A stretch of DNA of 64,000 nt from Nocardia rhamnosiphila NBRC 108938 (GCF_000720425.1 NZ_JOAJ01000001.1:1426001-1490000); one strand, 5' to 3'. Positions 7,905-16,842 are shown, counted from the first letter of the stretch. Notes: generated by a model from the sequence alone, not told the origin. Numbers and translations are program-made.

Positions 7905-8727
7905 CCTCGGCGGGCGCACGGCGATCGTCACCGGCGCCGCACGGGGACAGGGTCGCGCCATCGGCCGGGCACTGGCCCGGCGTGGTGCCACCGTATGGCT
8001 CGCGGATCTCTGCGCGCCCGGCGATACCGCGCCTTATCCGCTGGCCACAGAGGACGACCTCACCGAAACAGCGCGGCTGATCGAAGCGGACGGCGGGACC
8101 TGCCACACCGGCTTGCTCGACGTCCGCGACTCCGCCGCTGTCACCGCGTTCGCCGGGACCGTCGCCGCCCGGACCGGCAGTATCGATATTCTCGTCACGT
8201 CCGCGGGCATCGTCGGCTTCGCGCCGGTCACCGAGCTCTCCGACACCATGTGGGCCGATATGCTCGCCACCAACCTGACCGGCACCTTCCACTGCCTCCG
8301 GGCGGCACTCCCCCATATGACCACCGGCTGGGGCCGGATCGTGGCCATCTCCTCGATGAGCGGCCGGCAGGGCACCCCGAACCTCGCGCACTATTCGGCA
8401 TCGAAATGGGGCGTTATCGGGCTCGTCAAATCCGTGGCCCTCGAATACGCGGAAAGCGGGATCACCGCGAATATCGTATGCCCCACCAATGTGGACACCC
8501 CGATGCTCCACAATCCGGCCCTGTACTCCCTGTTCGCCCCCGATCTCGACAATCCCTCCCGCCACGACGTCGAAGAGCGCTATGCGCGGATGAGCCCCAT
8601 GCGGATCCCGTGGTGCCCGCCGGAAGCGGTCGCCGACGCCGTCGGCCATCTCGTCGGCGAGACCGGGCGCTACGTCACCGGAACGGTGATCGACGTGGGG
8701 TTGGGTGGGACTGCCCGGATGCCGTGA
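7873..8727 (+). CDS. SDR oxidoreductase, mycofactocin-coupled type
   Basis: The 284-residue short-chain dehydrogenase has TGAARGQGR as nucleotide-binding motif, Asn in MLATNLTGTF and the catalytic YSASK. A Gln replaces Ile in the usual TGxxxGIG, and after the second strand there is an insertion with APYPLATEDDL. Both are hallmarks of the mycofactocin-coupled SDR family (TIGR03971), whose members hold NAD non-exchangeably and pass electrons to mycofactocin. The start at 7873 or 7879 overlaps the ligase by about 30 bases. It is likely the last gene of the operon and oxidises an alcohol of the pathway. Confidence 0.82.
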   Translation: MTMTDDATSGDLGGRTAIVTGAARGQGRAIGRALARRGATVWLADLCAPGDTAPYPLATEDDLTETARLIEADGGTCHTGLLDVRDSAAVTAFAGTVAARTGSIDILVTSAGIVGFAPVTELSDTMWADMLATNLTGTFHCLRAALPHMTTGWGRIVAISSMSGRQGTPNLAHYSASKWGVIGLVKSVALEYAESGITANIVCPTNVDTPMLHNPALYSLFAPDLDNPSRHDVEERYARMSPMRIPWCPPEAVADAVGHLVGETGRYVTGTVIDVGLGGTARMP

Positions 8728-8880
8728 GACCTGCGGGTTCGCGAGGCGCACGCCCGGAAGGGCCTTGTTGCGGCGAAAGCGGAACAATTCGGCAGCCGCC
8801 TGTGCGGCACGCGGGCGAATCCGGGTTGCTTCGGTAGCGTGCTCACCCGTCCGGTATCCGAGACCAATGAGGAGTAGCGG

Positions 8881-9864
8881 GTGCGAACGAGGAGTCGGTG
8901 GGTGGTGCGGAAGCGGCTGCGGAGAGTCGCTGCGGTTGTTGCGTCGATGGTCCTGACCACCTGTGTGGGCGGGGCAGTGGTCAGTGCGGCCCCGATCGGC
9001 ACTCCGGTGCTGCGGGCCCCGGCGGGTGGATACGAGGAACTCTTCGTACCGTCCGGCATGGGACCGATCAAGGTTCAGGTGCAGTGGGCGGCGCGCGGTG
9101 GCAGTGCGGCGCTCTACGTTCTCGACGGCCTTCGCGCACCGGCCGATCACAGTCAGTGGACCAGTGATACCGACGCCCTGCGGCAGTTCGCGGGCGACAA
9201 TGTCACCCTGGTGTTCCCGGTCGGCGGCCGTTCCAGTTTCTACACCGACTGGTACCGGCCCAGCGGAACCAACGGCCAGGCGGAGACGTACCGGTGGGAG
9301 ACCTTCCTCACCCGTGAATTGCCCAATTTCCTTGCCGGATACGGCGTATCGCGGACCAACAAGGCCATCGTCGGCGCCTCCATGGGCGGCGGGGCCGCCC
9401 TGACATTGGCCGCGTACCACCGCGACCAGTTCAAGTTCGCCGGATCGTTCTCCGGCTTCCTGAACCCGACCTTCCCCCTGTGGAACGAGGCGGTTCGGGC
9501 CGCGATGTGGGACGAAGGCCGGTTCAATGTGGACGATATGTGGGGCCCGGTCGGTGACCCGGCCTGGAGCCGCAACGATCCGACCGTGCAGGCCGAACTC
9601 CTGCGCGGCCTGCCGATGTACATCTCGACCGGCAACGGCAGCCCCGGGGCACCCGATGTGCCGTTCGGGGTCGGTAACACGGTGAACGCCATGGGGCTGG
9701 AAGCAACAGCGGCGGTGGGCACGCAGATCTTCCGCGACAGGGTGGCGGCGCTGGGTATCCCGGCCCGTATCGACGTCGTCGAGGGCACCCACACCTGGCC
9801 CTATTGGGGCCGGGCACTCGCCACCGCCCGTCCGATGATCCTGGATGTACTCGGGGCCCACTGA
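8881..9864 (+). CDS. Secreted mycolyltransferase-like esterase (antigen 85 family)
   Basis: The 327-residue exported protein starts with a long basic signal peptide (RKRLRRVAAVV, cleavage near VVSAAP). The mature part begins APAGGYEELFVPSGMG, as in antigen 85 and Corynebacteriales mycolyltransferases. The nucleophile is Ser167 in GASMGGG and the late EGTHTWPYWG supplies the catalytic His. These enzymes transfer mycolic acids to trehalose and arabinogalactan outside the membrane. The GTG start follows an AGGAG. A strong hairpin six bases after the stop ends the transcript. Confidence 0.85.
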   Translation: MRTRSRWVVRKRLRRVAAVVASMVLTTCVGGAVVSAAPIGTPVLRAPAGGYEELFVPSGMGPIKVQVQWAARGGSAALYVLDGLRAPADHSQWTSDTDALRQFAGDNVTLVFPVGGRSSFYTDWYRPSGTNGQAETYRWETFLTRELPNFLAGYGVSRTNKAIVGASMGGGAALTLAAYHRDQFKFAGSFSGFLNPTFPLWNEAVRAAMWDEGRFNVDDMWGPVGDPAWSRNDPTVQAELLRGLPMYISTGNGSPGAPDVPFGVGNTVNAMGLEATAAVGTQIFRDRVAALGIPARIDVVEGTHTWPYWGRALATARPMILDVLGAH

Positions 9865-9869
9865 CGGTA

Positions 9870-9908
9870 CTCATCAGGCGTCCGGTATTCGGTCGGACGC
9901 CTGATGAG
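9870..9908 (+). terminator. Strong hairpin terminator after the mycolyltransferase gene
   Basis: A perfect 15-bp stem (9870-9884 with 9894-9908, arm CTCATCAGGCGTCCG) encloses a nine-base loop. There is no U-tract, as is common for actinobacterial hairpins. It begins six bases after the stop codon at 9864. Confidence 0.7.
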
Positions 9909-10094
9909 GCGTCGCGCTCCCCCGGCTCGACCACGAGCGGACTCCGACGTCCGGCGCTGCACAGGGTCGGCGTCTTCCCCGCACAGCCCCCGCGAACGGC
10001 GTCCTCCCGCCGAGAAGCAGAGCCGGAATCCGTGAGTAGACTTCGGGACTGCGCACGGTTTCGAGTGGAGTGGATTCCCGCACGGAGTTCGATC

Positions 10095-10919
10095 ATGGAG
10101 ACGTACACCGGCAATATCGTCGAAGGACACGACAGCCTCGAGTTACGTGTCTACGCCGAGCTGAACGACTTCCTGCCCCCGCGGTCCCGGTTCTCGGTAC
10201 TGCAGCGCCCGGTGCGGCCCCATCAGACCGTGAAGGACATCGTCGAGGCGGCCGGTATCCCGCACACCGAAATCGACCTTCTGCTGGTGAACGGGGAATC
10301 GGTCGGCTTCGGGCACCATCCGGGCCCGGGCGATCGGCTCGCAGTGTACCCGGTGTTCGAGAGCCTCGATATCGCCGCACTGACCCGGGTGCGCCCGCAC
10401 CCGCTGCGTGAACCGCGCCTACTCGTCGACGTCAATCTCGGGGGCGCCGCTCGACTGCTCCGGCTGATGGGTCTCGACGTCCGCTGTGAATTCGACGCCG
10501 AAGACGCGCGACTCGCCGAGATCGCCAGGAACGACCACCGCATCCTGCTCACCAGGGACCGCGGTCTGCTCGCCCGCCGTATCGTCACCCACGGCCTCTT
10601 CGTGCGCGCCGACCTTCCGGTCGATCAGGTGGTGGAGGTGATCGACCGCCTCGACCTCTCCGGCCATCTGACTCCACTCACCCGCTGCCTCCGCTGCGGT
10701 GAACCCCTGGCCGGCGTAGCGAAGGCCGACGTGATCGACCGGCTACCTCCCCTCACCCGCCGCTATCACGACACCTTCCGCCGGTGCACCGGCTGCGCCC
10801 GGGTCTACTGGGCGGGCGCCCACCAGGACCGCCTCGACGAACTCGTCGCCCGCATCATGTCGAAGGTCCGGCGGACACCTCCACCGGAGGACGCCCGAGT
10901 TCCGGGCACCCTTCGGTGA
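10095..10919 (+). CDS. Mut7-C RNase domain protein with ubiquitin-like N-terminus
   Basis: The 274-residue cytoplasmic protein has two parts. Residues about 10-95 form a ubiquitin/ThiS-like beta-grasp domain (Mut7-C ubiquitin, PF14451). Residues about 110-260 form the Mut7-C RNase domain (PF01927), a PIN-like fold with VDVNLGG and LLTRDRGLL. The C-terminal part carries two CxxC pairs (CLRCGEP and CTGCARVYW) that form a zinc ribbon. The family is assumed to be a ribonuclease, but its RNA target is unknown. The ATG at 10095 has CGGAG nine bases before it. It appears to be a single-gene unit. Confidence 0.8.
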   Translation: METYTGNIVEGHDSLELRVYAELNDFLPPRSRFSVLQRPVRPHQTVKDIVEAAGIPHTEIDLLLVNGESVGFGHHPGPGDRLAVYPVFESLDIAALTRVRPHPLREPRLLVDVNLGGAARLLRLMGLDVRCEFDAEDARLAEIARNDHRILLTRDRGLLARRIVTHGLFVRADLPVDQVVEVIDRLDLSGHLTPLTRCLRCGEPLAGVAKADVIDRLPPLTRRYHDTFRRCTGCARVYWAGAHQDRLDELVARIMSKVRRTPPPEDARVPGTLR

Positions 10920-11099
10920 TCGACGACTTCCCCGGCCTGCTAACTGCCCCGGCCCCATGGCCGGTGTGCACCGGGCACTACCCGAGCGCCTACGCCGGAC
11001 CCGTTTTGCGGTCGCCGATTCCGCTCTCGGCGCCACCCGGCGCGGCGTTTCGGCGGCACCATCAGAGCGGTCCGCCGACCGCCGCCGCCCGGACGCGGA

Positions 11100-11405
11100 T
11101 CAGTCGTCGTCCGGTTCGACGGACAGCACCGTAGCGGTGCTCGGATCGACCGTCACCTCGTAGCCGGCGCCGTCACGGGTTCGGAGGTCGACCTCCAACT
11201 CGGGGGCACCGCTGGACAGGTCGACCTCGACGGACTCGACCGTCGCCCCCATCAGCGCCTGCCGCGCCGCCTCCAGCGACTGCTGGTCCTCGGGCACGGG
11301 CTGCGCGGTCGCCGCGGCGGAACCACCCCCGACGAGAATTACCGCGAGCGCCGCGCCTGCCCACAACCGGCGTACCCCGCCGCTGTGGTGACCGATCGTG
11401 TACAT
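11100..11405 (-). CDS. Small secreted PepSY-like protein
   Basis: The 101-residue protein has a signal peptide (about 1-34, ending SAAATAQP) and a mature domain of about 65 residues beginning SLEAARQALMGATVESVEV, similar in layout to PepSY domains, which are usually extracellular and inhibit or bind proteases. It ends in an acidic SVEPDDD. The ATG at 11405 lies seven bases after GGAGGA, a better fit than the TTG at 11408. The gene converges on the Mut7-C gene. Confidence 0.6.
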   Translation of the reverse strand: MYTIGHHSGGVRRLWAGAALAVILVGGGSAAATAQPVPEDQQSLEAARQALMGATVESVEVDLSSGAPELEVDLRTRDGAGYEVTVDPSTATVLSVEPDDD

Positions 11406-11930
11406 CAATGAGTCCTCCTCGATATATCGGTAGCCGGATCCGCGATACCGCGGTTACCGCATATTGCGTCGTTTGCGCTGGTAGGAAGTACTGCGCCTGC
11501 TGAGTTACCCACTCTGGGGCGGCCTACGCATCTTCCACATCTCGACGTGCACCCCGATCCAGGGGAAGCGGGCGCATACCACGGACCGGGGTGGCCGGTG
11601 GCCGGTGGCCGACGATGCGACAGCGGCGGGCGTCGCCTGTCCGAACGCCGGTCCGGACCGAGCCGTGGAACCCGGTCACGGACCGAGCCCGGCACTACGT
11701 TGGCGCCGCTGCCCGGGACGGCTTTCGCTGTCTTACCGACAGATGCGCGATATCCCGATGCCTGGAGTGTTTGCAGTCACACCGAGTAACGTTCCGTTCA
11801 TCGCCGAACTCGCCGCCGAATCTCGCCGTCCGGCAACGTTTCCGCTGAACAACAAGTTCTTGTGAACTACTGGACAACGAATTACCCACGTTGGACACTA
11901 GAGCAATCGGCTATTGAAGGGGTGATTCAA
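11406..11930. other. Non-coding region between divergent PepSY and LysM-esterase genes
   Basis: No convincing gene was found in these 525 bases. The right end (11820-11930) is clearly AT-richer than the surroundings and should hold the promoter of the LysM-esterase gene. Near 11590 there is a short tandem repeat of GTGGCCG (three copies). No clear -35/-10 pair was identified. Confidence 0.4.
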
Positions 11931-13304
11931 ATGGTCAGAACACACACCGTTGTCGCAGGGGAAACGTTGCCGGCCTTGGCATTGCGCTTCTACGGCGACG
12001 CAGGACTACACCGGCTGATCGCCACCGCCGGCGCGATCACCGACCCCGACACCATCGATGTCGGCCAACAATTGATCATCCCCGACTACACCAGGTACGA
12101 GGTTGCCGCCGGGGATACGTTGGCGGCGCTGGCTTTACGCTTCTACGGCGACGCAGGACTACACCGGCTGATCGCCGGCGCCAGCGATCTCACCGACCCC
12201 GACACCATCGAAGCGGGACAACAGCTGATCGTTCCCGACCTGACGAGATACAAGGTCCTCGCCGGAGACACGGTCTCGGAGTTGGCGTCACGCTTCTACG
12301 GCGACGCCGCGTTTTCCCCACTCATCGCCACCGTCAACGGTCTTGACGATCCCGAGGTCATCGGCGCCGGAGAGATCCTGGTGATATTCGTCGGGCGCAG
12401 CGACGGATTCGGACTCACGATCGTGGACCGCAACGAGAGCGACCCGCGTATGTGGTACTACCGATTCCAGACCAGCGCGATCGGCTGGAACCCCGGGGTC
12501 AACGTCCTGCTCCCCGACGACTACCTGACCAGTGGACGCACCTATCCCGTCCTCTACCTCTTGCATGGCGGCGGCGAGGACTTCCGTCAGTTCGACTTCC
12601 TGGGTATCCGCGAACTGACCGCCGGAAAGCCGATCATCGTCGTGATGCCCGACGGCGGGCGCGCGGGCTGGTATTCCAACCCGGTCAGCTCGTTCGTCGG
12701 CCCGCGCAACTGGGAGACGTTCCACATCGCCCAGCTGCTGCCCTGGATCGAGGCGAATTTCCGCACCTATGCCGAGTACGACGGCCGTGCGGTCGCCGGG
12801 TTCTCGATGGGTGGCTTCGGCGCGTTGAAGTACACCGCGAAGTACTACGGCCACTTCGCCTCGGTCAGCAGCCATTCCGGCCCGGCGAGTTTGCGTCGCG
12901 ATTTCGGGCTGGTCGTCCATTGGGCGAACCTGTCGTCGGCGACCGTGGAATTGGGCGGCGGCACGGTCTACGGCGCGCCGTTCTGGAATCAGGCCAGGGT
13001 CAGCGCCGACAACCCGGTCGAGCGGATCGAAAGCTACCGGAACAAGCGGATCTTCCTGGTCGCCGGCACCAGTCCTGACCCGGTCAACTGGTTCGACAGC
13101 GTGAACGAGACCCAGGTGCTCGCCGGCCAGCGGGAGTTCCGCGCACGCCTCACCGACGTCGGCATCCCGCACGAATGGCACGAGGTCTCCGGCAGTCACG
13201 TCTTCCGGCCCGAGATGTTCACCATCGACCTCGACGGCATCCTCGCGCGGCTGCGACCGGCGGCTGCCGTGTCATCCTCCAGTGCGATGCCGGGGGCTGC
13301 GTGA
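11931..13304 (+). CDS. Triple-LysM esterase (LysM plus Esterase D/antigen 85 fold)
   Basis: The 457-residue two-part protein has three tandem LysM modules at about residues 1-53, 54-104 and 105-155. The first two are nearly identical (both contain RFYGDAGLHRLIA). An esterase-D type alpha/beta hydrolase fills about residues 165-445, with LYLLHGGGED and the nucleophile Ser292 in GFSMGG. LysM binds N-acetylglucosamine polymers, so the enzyme would be held on peptidoglycan while hydrolysing or transferring an ester. No signal peptide precedes the first LysM; an upstream in-frame ATG adds only a polar leader. How it reaches the wall is unclear. Confidence 0.8.
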   Translation: MVRTHTVVAGETLPALALRFYGDAGLHRLIATAGAITDPDTIDVGQQLIIPDYTRYEVAAGDTLAALALRFYGDAGLHRLIAGASDLTDPDTIEAGQQLIVPDLTRYKVLAGDTVSELASRFYGDAAFSPLIATVNGLDDPEVIGAGEILVIFVGRSDGFGLTIVDRNESDPRMWYYRFQTSAIGWNPGVNVLLPDDYLTSGRTYPVLYLLHGGGEDFRQFDFLGIRELTAGKPIIVVMPDGGRAGWYSNPVSSFVGPRNWETFHIAQLLPWIEANFRTYAEYDGRAVAGFSMGGFGALKYTAKYYGHFASVSSHSGPASLRRDFGLVVHWANLSSATVELGGGTVYGAPFWNQARVSADNPVERIESYRNKRIFLVAGTSPDPVNWFDSVNETQVLAGQREFRARLTDVGIPHEWHEVSGSHVFRPEMFTIDLDGILARLRPAAAVSSSSAMPGAA

Positions 13305-13511
13305 ACAGCGGTGACACGCGACGGAGGATGCCCTCGAAAGGTACGGAAAGAAAGCGGCGGCGACCCGTGCTCACCCTCGAGATCCGGGTCGCGTATCGGA
13401 CCAGCGCCAGGGAGGCATGCTGCTACCGGCGCCATGTCGATGGCGGGATCGCTTCGAGCCGTTCGGTGTCGCAGGCACCTATCGCGTAGACCACGTCCAC
13501 CTCGAAACCGA

Positions 13512-14114
13512 TCAGCGGCCCGCGCCCGACTCCGGCCGATATCTGCCCGGGTGCACATGCGCACGCATTCCCTGCGGGCCGAACAGGATGAGTAGTTCGA
13601 CCACGCCACCGTCGGCGCTGCCCAGCCAGTGCGGCAGGGAGGTGTCGAATTCGGCGGCCTCACCGGGCGGCAGGGTCAGGTCGCGCTCACCCAGCACCAG
13701 CCGCAGGCGACCGTTGAGCACGTACAACCATTCGAAGCCGGCGTGGGTCTGCGGCGTCGGATCCTGTGGTTTCGGCTGCGCGGGAATGATCATTTTGAAC
13801 GCCTGCACCCCGCCCGGCCGCCGGGACAACGGAATGAACATCATTCCGTACCGCCGGATCGGCTTCAGGTGGATCCGGGGGTCACCGGTGCGCGGGGCAC
13901 CGACCAGGTCGTCCAACGGAACGTCGTAGGTGCGCGCCAGCGGCAGTAGTAATTCCAGGGTCGCCCGGCGTCGGCCGCTTTCCAGCCGGGACAGGGTGCT
14001 CTCCGACACCCCGGTGGTCGCCGCGAGCTCGGCGAGGGTGATGCCGCGGTCGCGGCGCAGCGCACGCAGCCGGGGCCCCACCGCATCGAGCACATCGCCT
14101 GTTTCGTGGTCCAC
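13512..14114 (-). CDS. XRE family regulator with C-terminal cupin
   Basis: The 200-residue regulator has an N-terminal helix-turn-helix of the XRE type (GITLAELAATTGVSESTLSRLESG, about residues 24-47) and a C-terminal cupin sensor (about 110-185, TPQTHAGFEWLYVLNG and LPPGEAAEFDTSLPHW). Such proteins sense small metabolites. The GTG at 14114 is preferred over a TTG at 14138 because a CAAGAT -10 box lies exactly six bases before it, the arrangement of leaderless actinobacterial genes. It is divergent from the exported hydrolase gene at 14225, a plausible target. Confidence 0.78.
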   Translation of the reverse strand: MDHETGDVLDAVGPRLRALRRDRGITLAELAATTGVSESTLSRLESGRRRATLELLLPLARTYDVPLDDLVGAPRTGDPRIHLKPIRRYGMMFIPLSRRPGGVQAFKMIIPAQPKPQDPTPQTHAGFEWLYVLNGRLRLVLGERDLTLPPGEAAEFDTSLPHWLGSADGGVVELLILFGPQGMRAHVHPGRYRPESGAGR

Positions 14115-14120
14115 GTGGCC

Positions 14121-14139
14121 ATCTTGCCGGAACGGCAAG
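14121..14139 (-). promoter_or_regulatory. Promoter and 17-bp palindromic operator of the XRE-cupin gene
   Basis: The palindrome CTTGCCG-GAA-CGGCAAG (14123-14139) overlaps the -10 hexamer CAAGAT (14121-14126, minus strand), which is six bases before the GTG start. A repressor bound here would block polymerase, so autorepression is likely. The same site lies about 85 bases upstream of the divergent hydrolase gene. Confidence 0.5.
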
Positions 14140-14224
14140 ATTTCGTGTCAGGACGACAGCGAGTCGGTGAGGCTGAAGGCGTTCCGGCGCAGACCGGCTC
14201 CCCGACCACCAGGACACCGATGCC

Positions 14225-15241
14225 ATGATCACCTCAGCACACCGCCTACTCCTGCCCGCGCGCACGGTAGCGGCCCTCACACTCACGCTCCTGCTCACCG
14301 CCGGCACCGCCGCCTGCGCCACGACCACCGCTGCCGAGGTCCCCCGGTACGCCGCCGCCACCCGGGGCGACCCCGAGTTCACGCAGACCTTCCGGCACGA
14401 ATTCGCCGATATCGACGGCGTCCGCATGCACTACGTGACGGGAGGCAGCGGCACACCGGTAGTGCTGATCCACGGATGGCCGCAGACCTGGTACGGCTGG
14501 TGGGAGATCATGCCCGAACTCGCCGAGCACCACACCGTCTACGCCGTCGACCTCACCGGGCTGGGCGACAGCACCGGCTCCCCGGCCGACTACAGCAAAG
14601 CCACCCTGGCGCGCTATATCCACACGCTGATCGCCGATCGGCTCGGAATCCGTGACGCCCGGGTCGTCGGACACGATTTCGGTGCGGCGGTGGCGTTCCA
14701 GTACGCCGGCCAGTTCCCGGCCGATACCGCCCGCCTCGCCTACCTCGAGCTGCCCCTGCCGGGGCCCGCGATCGACGCGTCCACCTACCGTTCGATGAGC
14801 TGGCATATCGCCTTCCATTCCCAGCGCCGGATCCCGGAGGCCGTCGTCGGCGACGACGTCCGGGAATACCTGGCGCTGTTCTACCCGCAGGTCTCGTTCG
14901 GGGGGACGGCCTTCGGCGGCACCGCGGACCGCTCCCCGTTCACCGATGCCGAAATCGACGAATACGCACGGACGTACAGCCGACCCGAGGCCCTGACCGG
15001 TGGTTTCGAGCTGTACCGCGCTCTCGACCAAGATGTCCGCGATACCGGCGCGGTACCGCCGACACAGGTGCCGACCCTGCTCATGACCGCCCAGGGACAA
15101 CTCGACCCGGTCCGAGCCACCGTCACGCCCTCTCTGAGCAATATCGTGCGCGCGGTGGATGTGCCGAACGCAGGGCACTGGCTCGTCGAGGAGAACCCCC
15201 GCTTCGTCACCGCGGAACTGCTGCGCTTCCTCCACCGCTGA
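14225..15241 (+). CDS. Exported epoxide-hydrolase-like alpha/beta hydrolase
   Basis: The 338-residue protein has an N-terminal signal sequence ending near GTAACATT; the Cys might be lipid-modified, but the lipobox is poor (no Leu at -3). The hydrolase domain has the oxyanion motif HGWP, the nucleophile elbow GHDFGA with Asp151, and the late GHWLVEENP carrying the catalytic His. An Asp nucleophile plus HGWP is typical of epoxide hydrolases and haloalkane dehalogenase relatives. The substrate is unknown. It is divergent from the XRE-cupin regulator. Confidence 0.75.
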   Translation: MITSAHRLLLPARTVAALTLTLLLTAGTAACATTTAAEVPRYAAATRGDPEFTQTFRHEFADIDGVRMHYVTGGSGTPVVLIHGWPQTWYGWWEIMPELAEHHTVYAVDLTGLGDSTGSPADYSKATLARYIHTLIADRLGIRDARVVGHDFGAAVAFQYAGQFPADTARLAYLELPLPGPAIDASTYRSMSWHIAFHSQRRIPEAVVGDDVREYLALFYPQVSFGGTAFGGTADRSPFTDAEIDEYARTYSRPEALTGGFELYRALDQDVRDTGAVPPTQVPTLLMTAQGQLDPVRATVTPSLSNIVRAVDVPNAGHWLVEENPRFVTAELLRFLHR

Positions 15242-15447
15242 CCTCACATTCGTGTTCTGCCCGATCATGCCGGTGGCTGCGGCGATCGGTCCGTCGGCGG
15301 GGTCGAGGGCATTACCGGTCCACCGGCCGATTGCCGGAGTCGAGCGCGGTGGAAGGGGTTCTGGCACGATCGGATCCATCGCCGCCCTGGCGCCGAGCCG
15401 GGGCGGCAACACCAGCACGACGAGAGGACCGGCCCGGAATCGTGGGT

Positions 15448-16794
15448 ATGGACAACAGGTTCAGCGAGCACACCGCACACGACCGCAAGGCCGAGATCGT
15501 CGACGTCTTCACCGACGCCTTCGGCGAGATGATCGCCGCCGACCCGGACGCGTTCCGTAAGAAATTCCGCAAGATGGCGGATAACCCGTTCGCCTTCTAC
15601 CGCGGGTCCGCCTGCCTGTTCTACAACGATATGGCCGCCACCGAGGATCGGTGGGCCGACGAGCGCACCGGCCGGATCTGGATCCAGGCCGATCTGCATG
15701 CGGAGAATTTCGGCACCTATATGGATTCCGCCGGACAATTCGTCTTCGACGTCAACGATTTCGACGAAGCGTATCTCGGCGCGTTCACCTGGGATATCAA
15801 ACGTTTCTGTGCCAGCGTCGCGCTGCTGGCCCGCCGCAAGGCCGTCTCCGATGCCGATATCGAGGCATTGACAGCGACATATGTGCGCTCCTATGTGCGC
15901 ATGGTGCGCGCCTTTCACGACGGCACCCAGAACGAGCAGGATTTCAAACTGCATCTGCGGAACACCACGGGCCCCGTGCACGATGTGTTGCTCGACGCCC
16001 GGATGAACACCCGCACTGCGCTGTTGGCGAGCACCACGATGGTCGAGAACTACGAACGCCGATTCCGGCCGGGCAAGGATGTCCGCTGTGTGGAGGAGGA
16101 GGAACGCACCCTGGTACTGGATGCCTTCACCCGATACCTCGAGACGATCCCGGAGCACAAGCGGTTCCGGAGCATCACCTACCAGGTGAAAGATATCGTC
16201 GGTCGCAAAGGATTCGGGATCGGGTCCGCGGGGCTGCCCGCGTACAACATCCTCGTGGAGGGGCAGACCGAGGCGCTGGAGAACGATGTGATCCTGTCCA
16301 TGAAACAGGGGAATATCGCCGCGCCCAGCCGGATCGTGCAAGACGAGCGGATCCGGGACTATTTCCGGCACCACGGGCACCGCACCGCAGTGTCCCAGCG
16401 CGCCCTCCAGGCCCACGCCGACCCCTGGCTCGGCTACACCGAGATCGGCGGGGACGGCTATATCGTCTCCGAACTCTCCCCTTACGTGAGCGATCTCGAC
16501 TGGTCCGATCTCACCGAGCCGGAGGAGATGCAGCCGGTGATCGAATACCTCGGCCAGGCAACCGCGGGTATGCATTGTGTCTCCGACGCCGACTCCGATC
16601 AGACACTGGTCGATTTCCAGAGCGAGGAGGCGATCATGGCGGCCATCGGCTCCGACGAGAACGAATTCGTGTGCGATATGGTGGATTTCGGCCAGTCCTA
16701 CGCTCTTCGCACGCGCACCGACCACGAGCTTTTCGTCGATGCATTCCGTAACGGCGAGATCCCCGGACTGGAGCGATCGACACCGATCCTCTGA
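15448..16794 (+). CDS. DUF2252 family protein
   Basis: The 448-residue cytoplasmic protein of the DUF2252 family (PF10009) has ADLHAENFGTY near residue 80 and FDVNDFDEAYLG near 105. These resemble the catalytic HxxN and metal-binding D motifs of aminoglycoside-phosphotransferase-like kinases, so a small-molecule kinase activity is an inference from fold and motifs. The ATG at 15448 begins where conservation starts; an upstream in-frame extension is low-complexity. It stands alone and ends at a terminator shared with the converging IclR gene. Confidence 0.78.
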   Translation: MDNRFSEHTAHDRKAEIVDVFTDAFGEMIAADPDAFRKKFRKMADNPFAFYRGSACLFYNDMAATEDRWADERTGRIWIQADLHAENFGTYMDSAGQFVFDVNDFDEAYLGAFTWDIKRFCASVALLARRKAVSDADIEALTATYVRSYVRMVRAFHDGTQNEQDFKLHLRNTTGPVHDVLLDARMNTRTALLASTTMVENYERRFRPGKDVRCVEEEERTLVLDAFTRYLETIPEHKRFRSITYQVKDIVGRKGFGIGSAGLPAYNILVEGQTEALENDVILSMKQGNIAAPSRIVQDERIRDYFRHHGHRTAVSQRALQAHADPWLGYTEIGGDGYIVSELSPYVSDLDWSDLTEPEEMQPVIEYLGQATAGMHCVSDADSDQTLVDFQSEEAIMAAIGSDENEFVCDMVDFGQSYALRTRTDHELFVDAFRNGEIPGLERSTPIL

Positions 16795-16816
16795 CAACCC
16801 CCGCGGTGACGAGTGC

Positions 16817-16840
16817 GGGGCCGACTGCGGAGTCGGCCTC
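16817..16840. terminator. Bidirectional hairpin between convergent genes
   Basis: GGCCGACT-GCGG-AGTCGGCC (16819-16838) forms a perfect 8-bp stem with a four-base loop, extendable by a G-U and a G-C pair. It lies between the stops of the DUF2252 gene (16794) and the IclR gene (16843), so it can serve both strands. Confidence 0.55.
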
Positions 16841-16842
16841 GC

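Noticed and set aside
7759..9861. Minus-strand frame of 700 codons opposite the SDR and mycolyltransferase genes
   Set aside because: Composition is that of a shadow frame; both plus-strand genes have full catalytic motifs and ribosome-binding sites.
11580..11620. GTGGCCG triple repeat as a CRISPR or regulatory array
   Set aside because: The unit is only seven bases, contiguous, and occurs three times without spacers.
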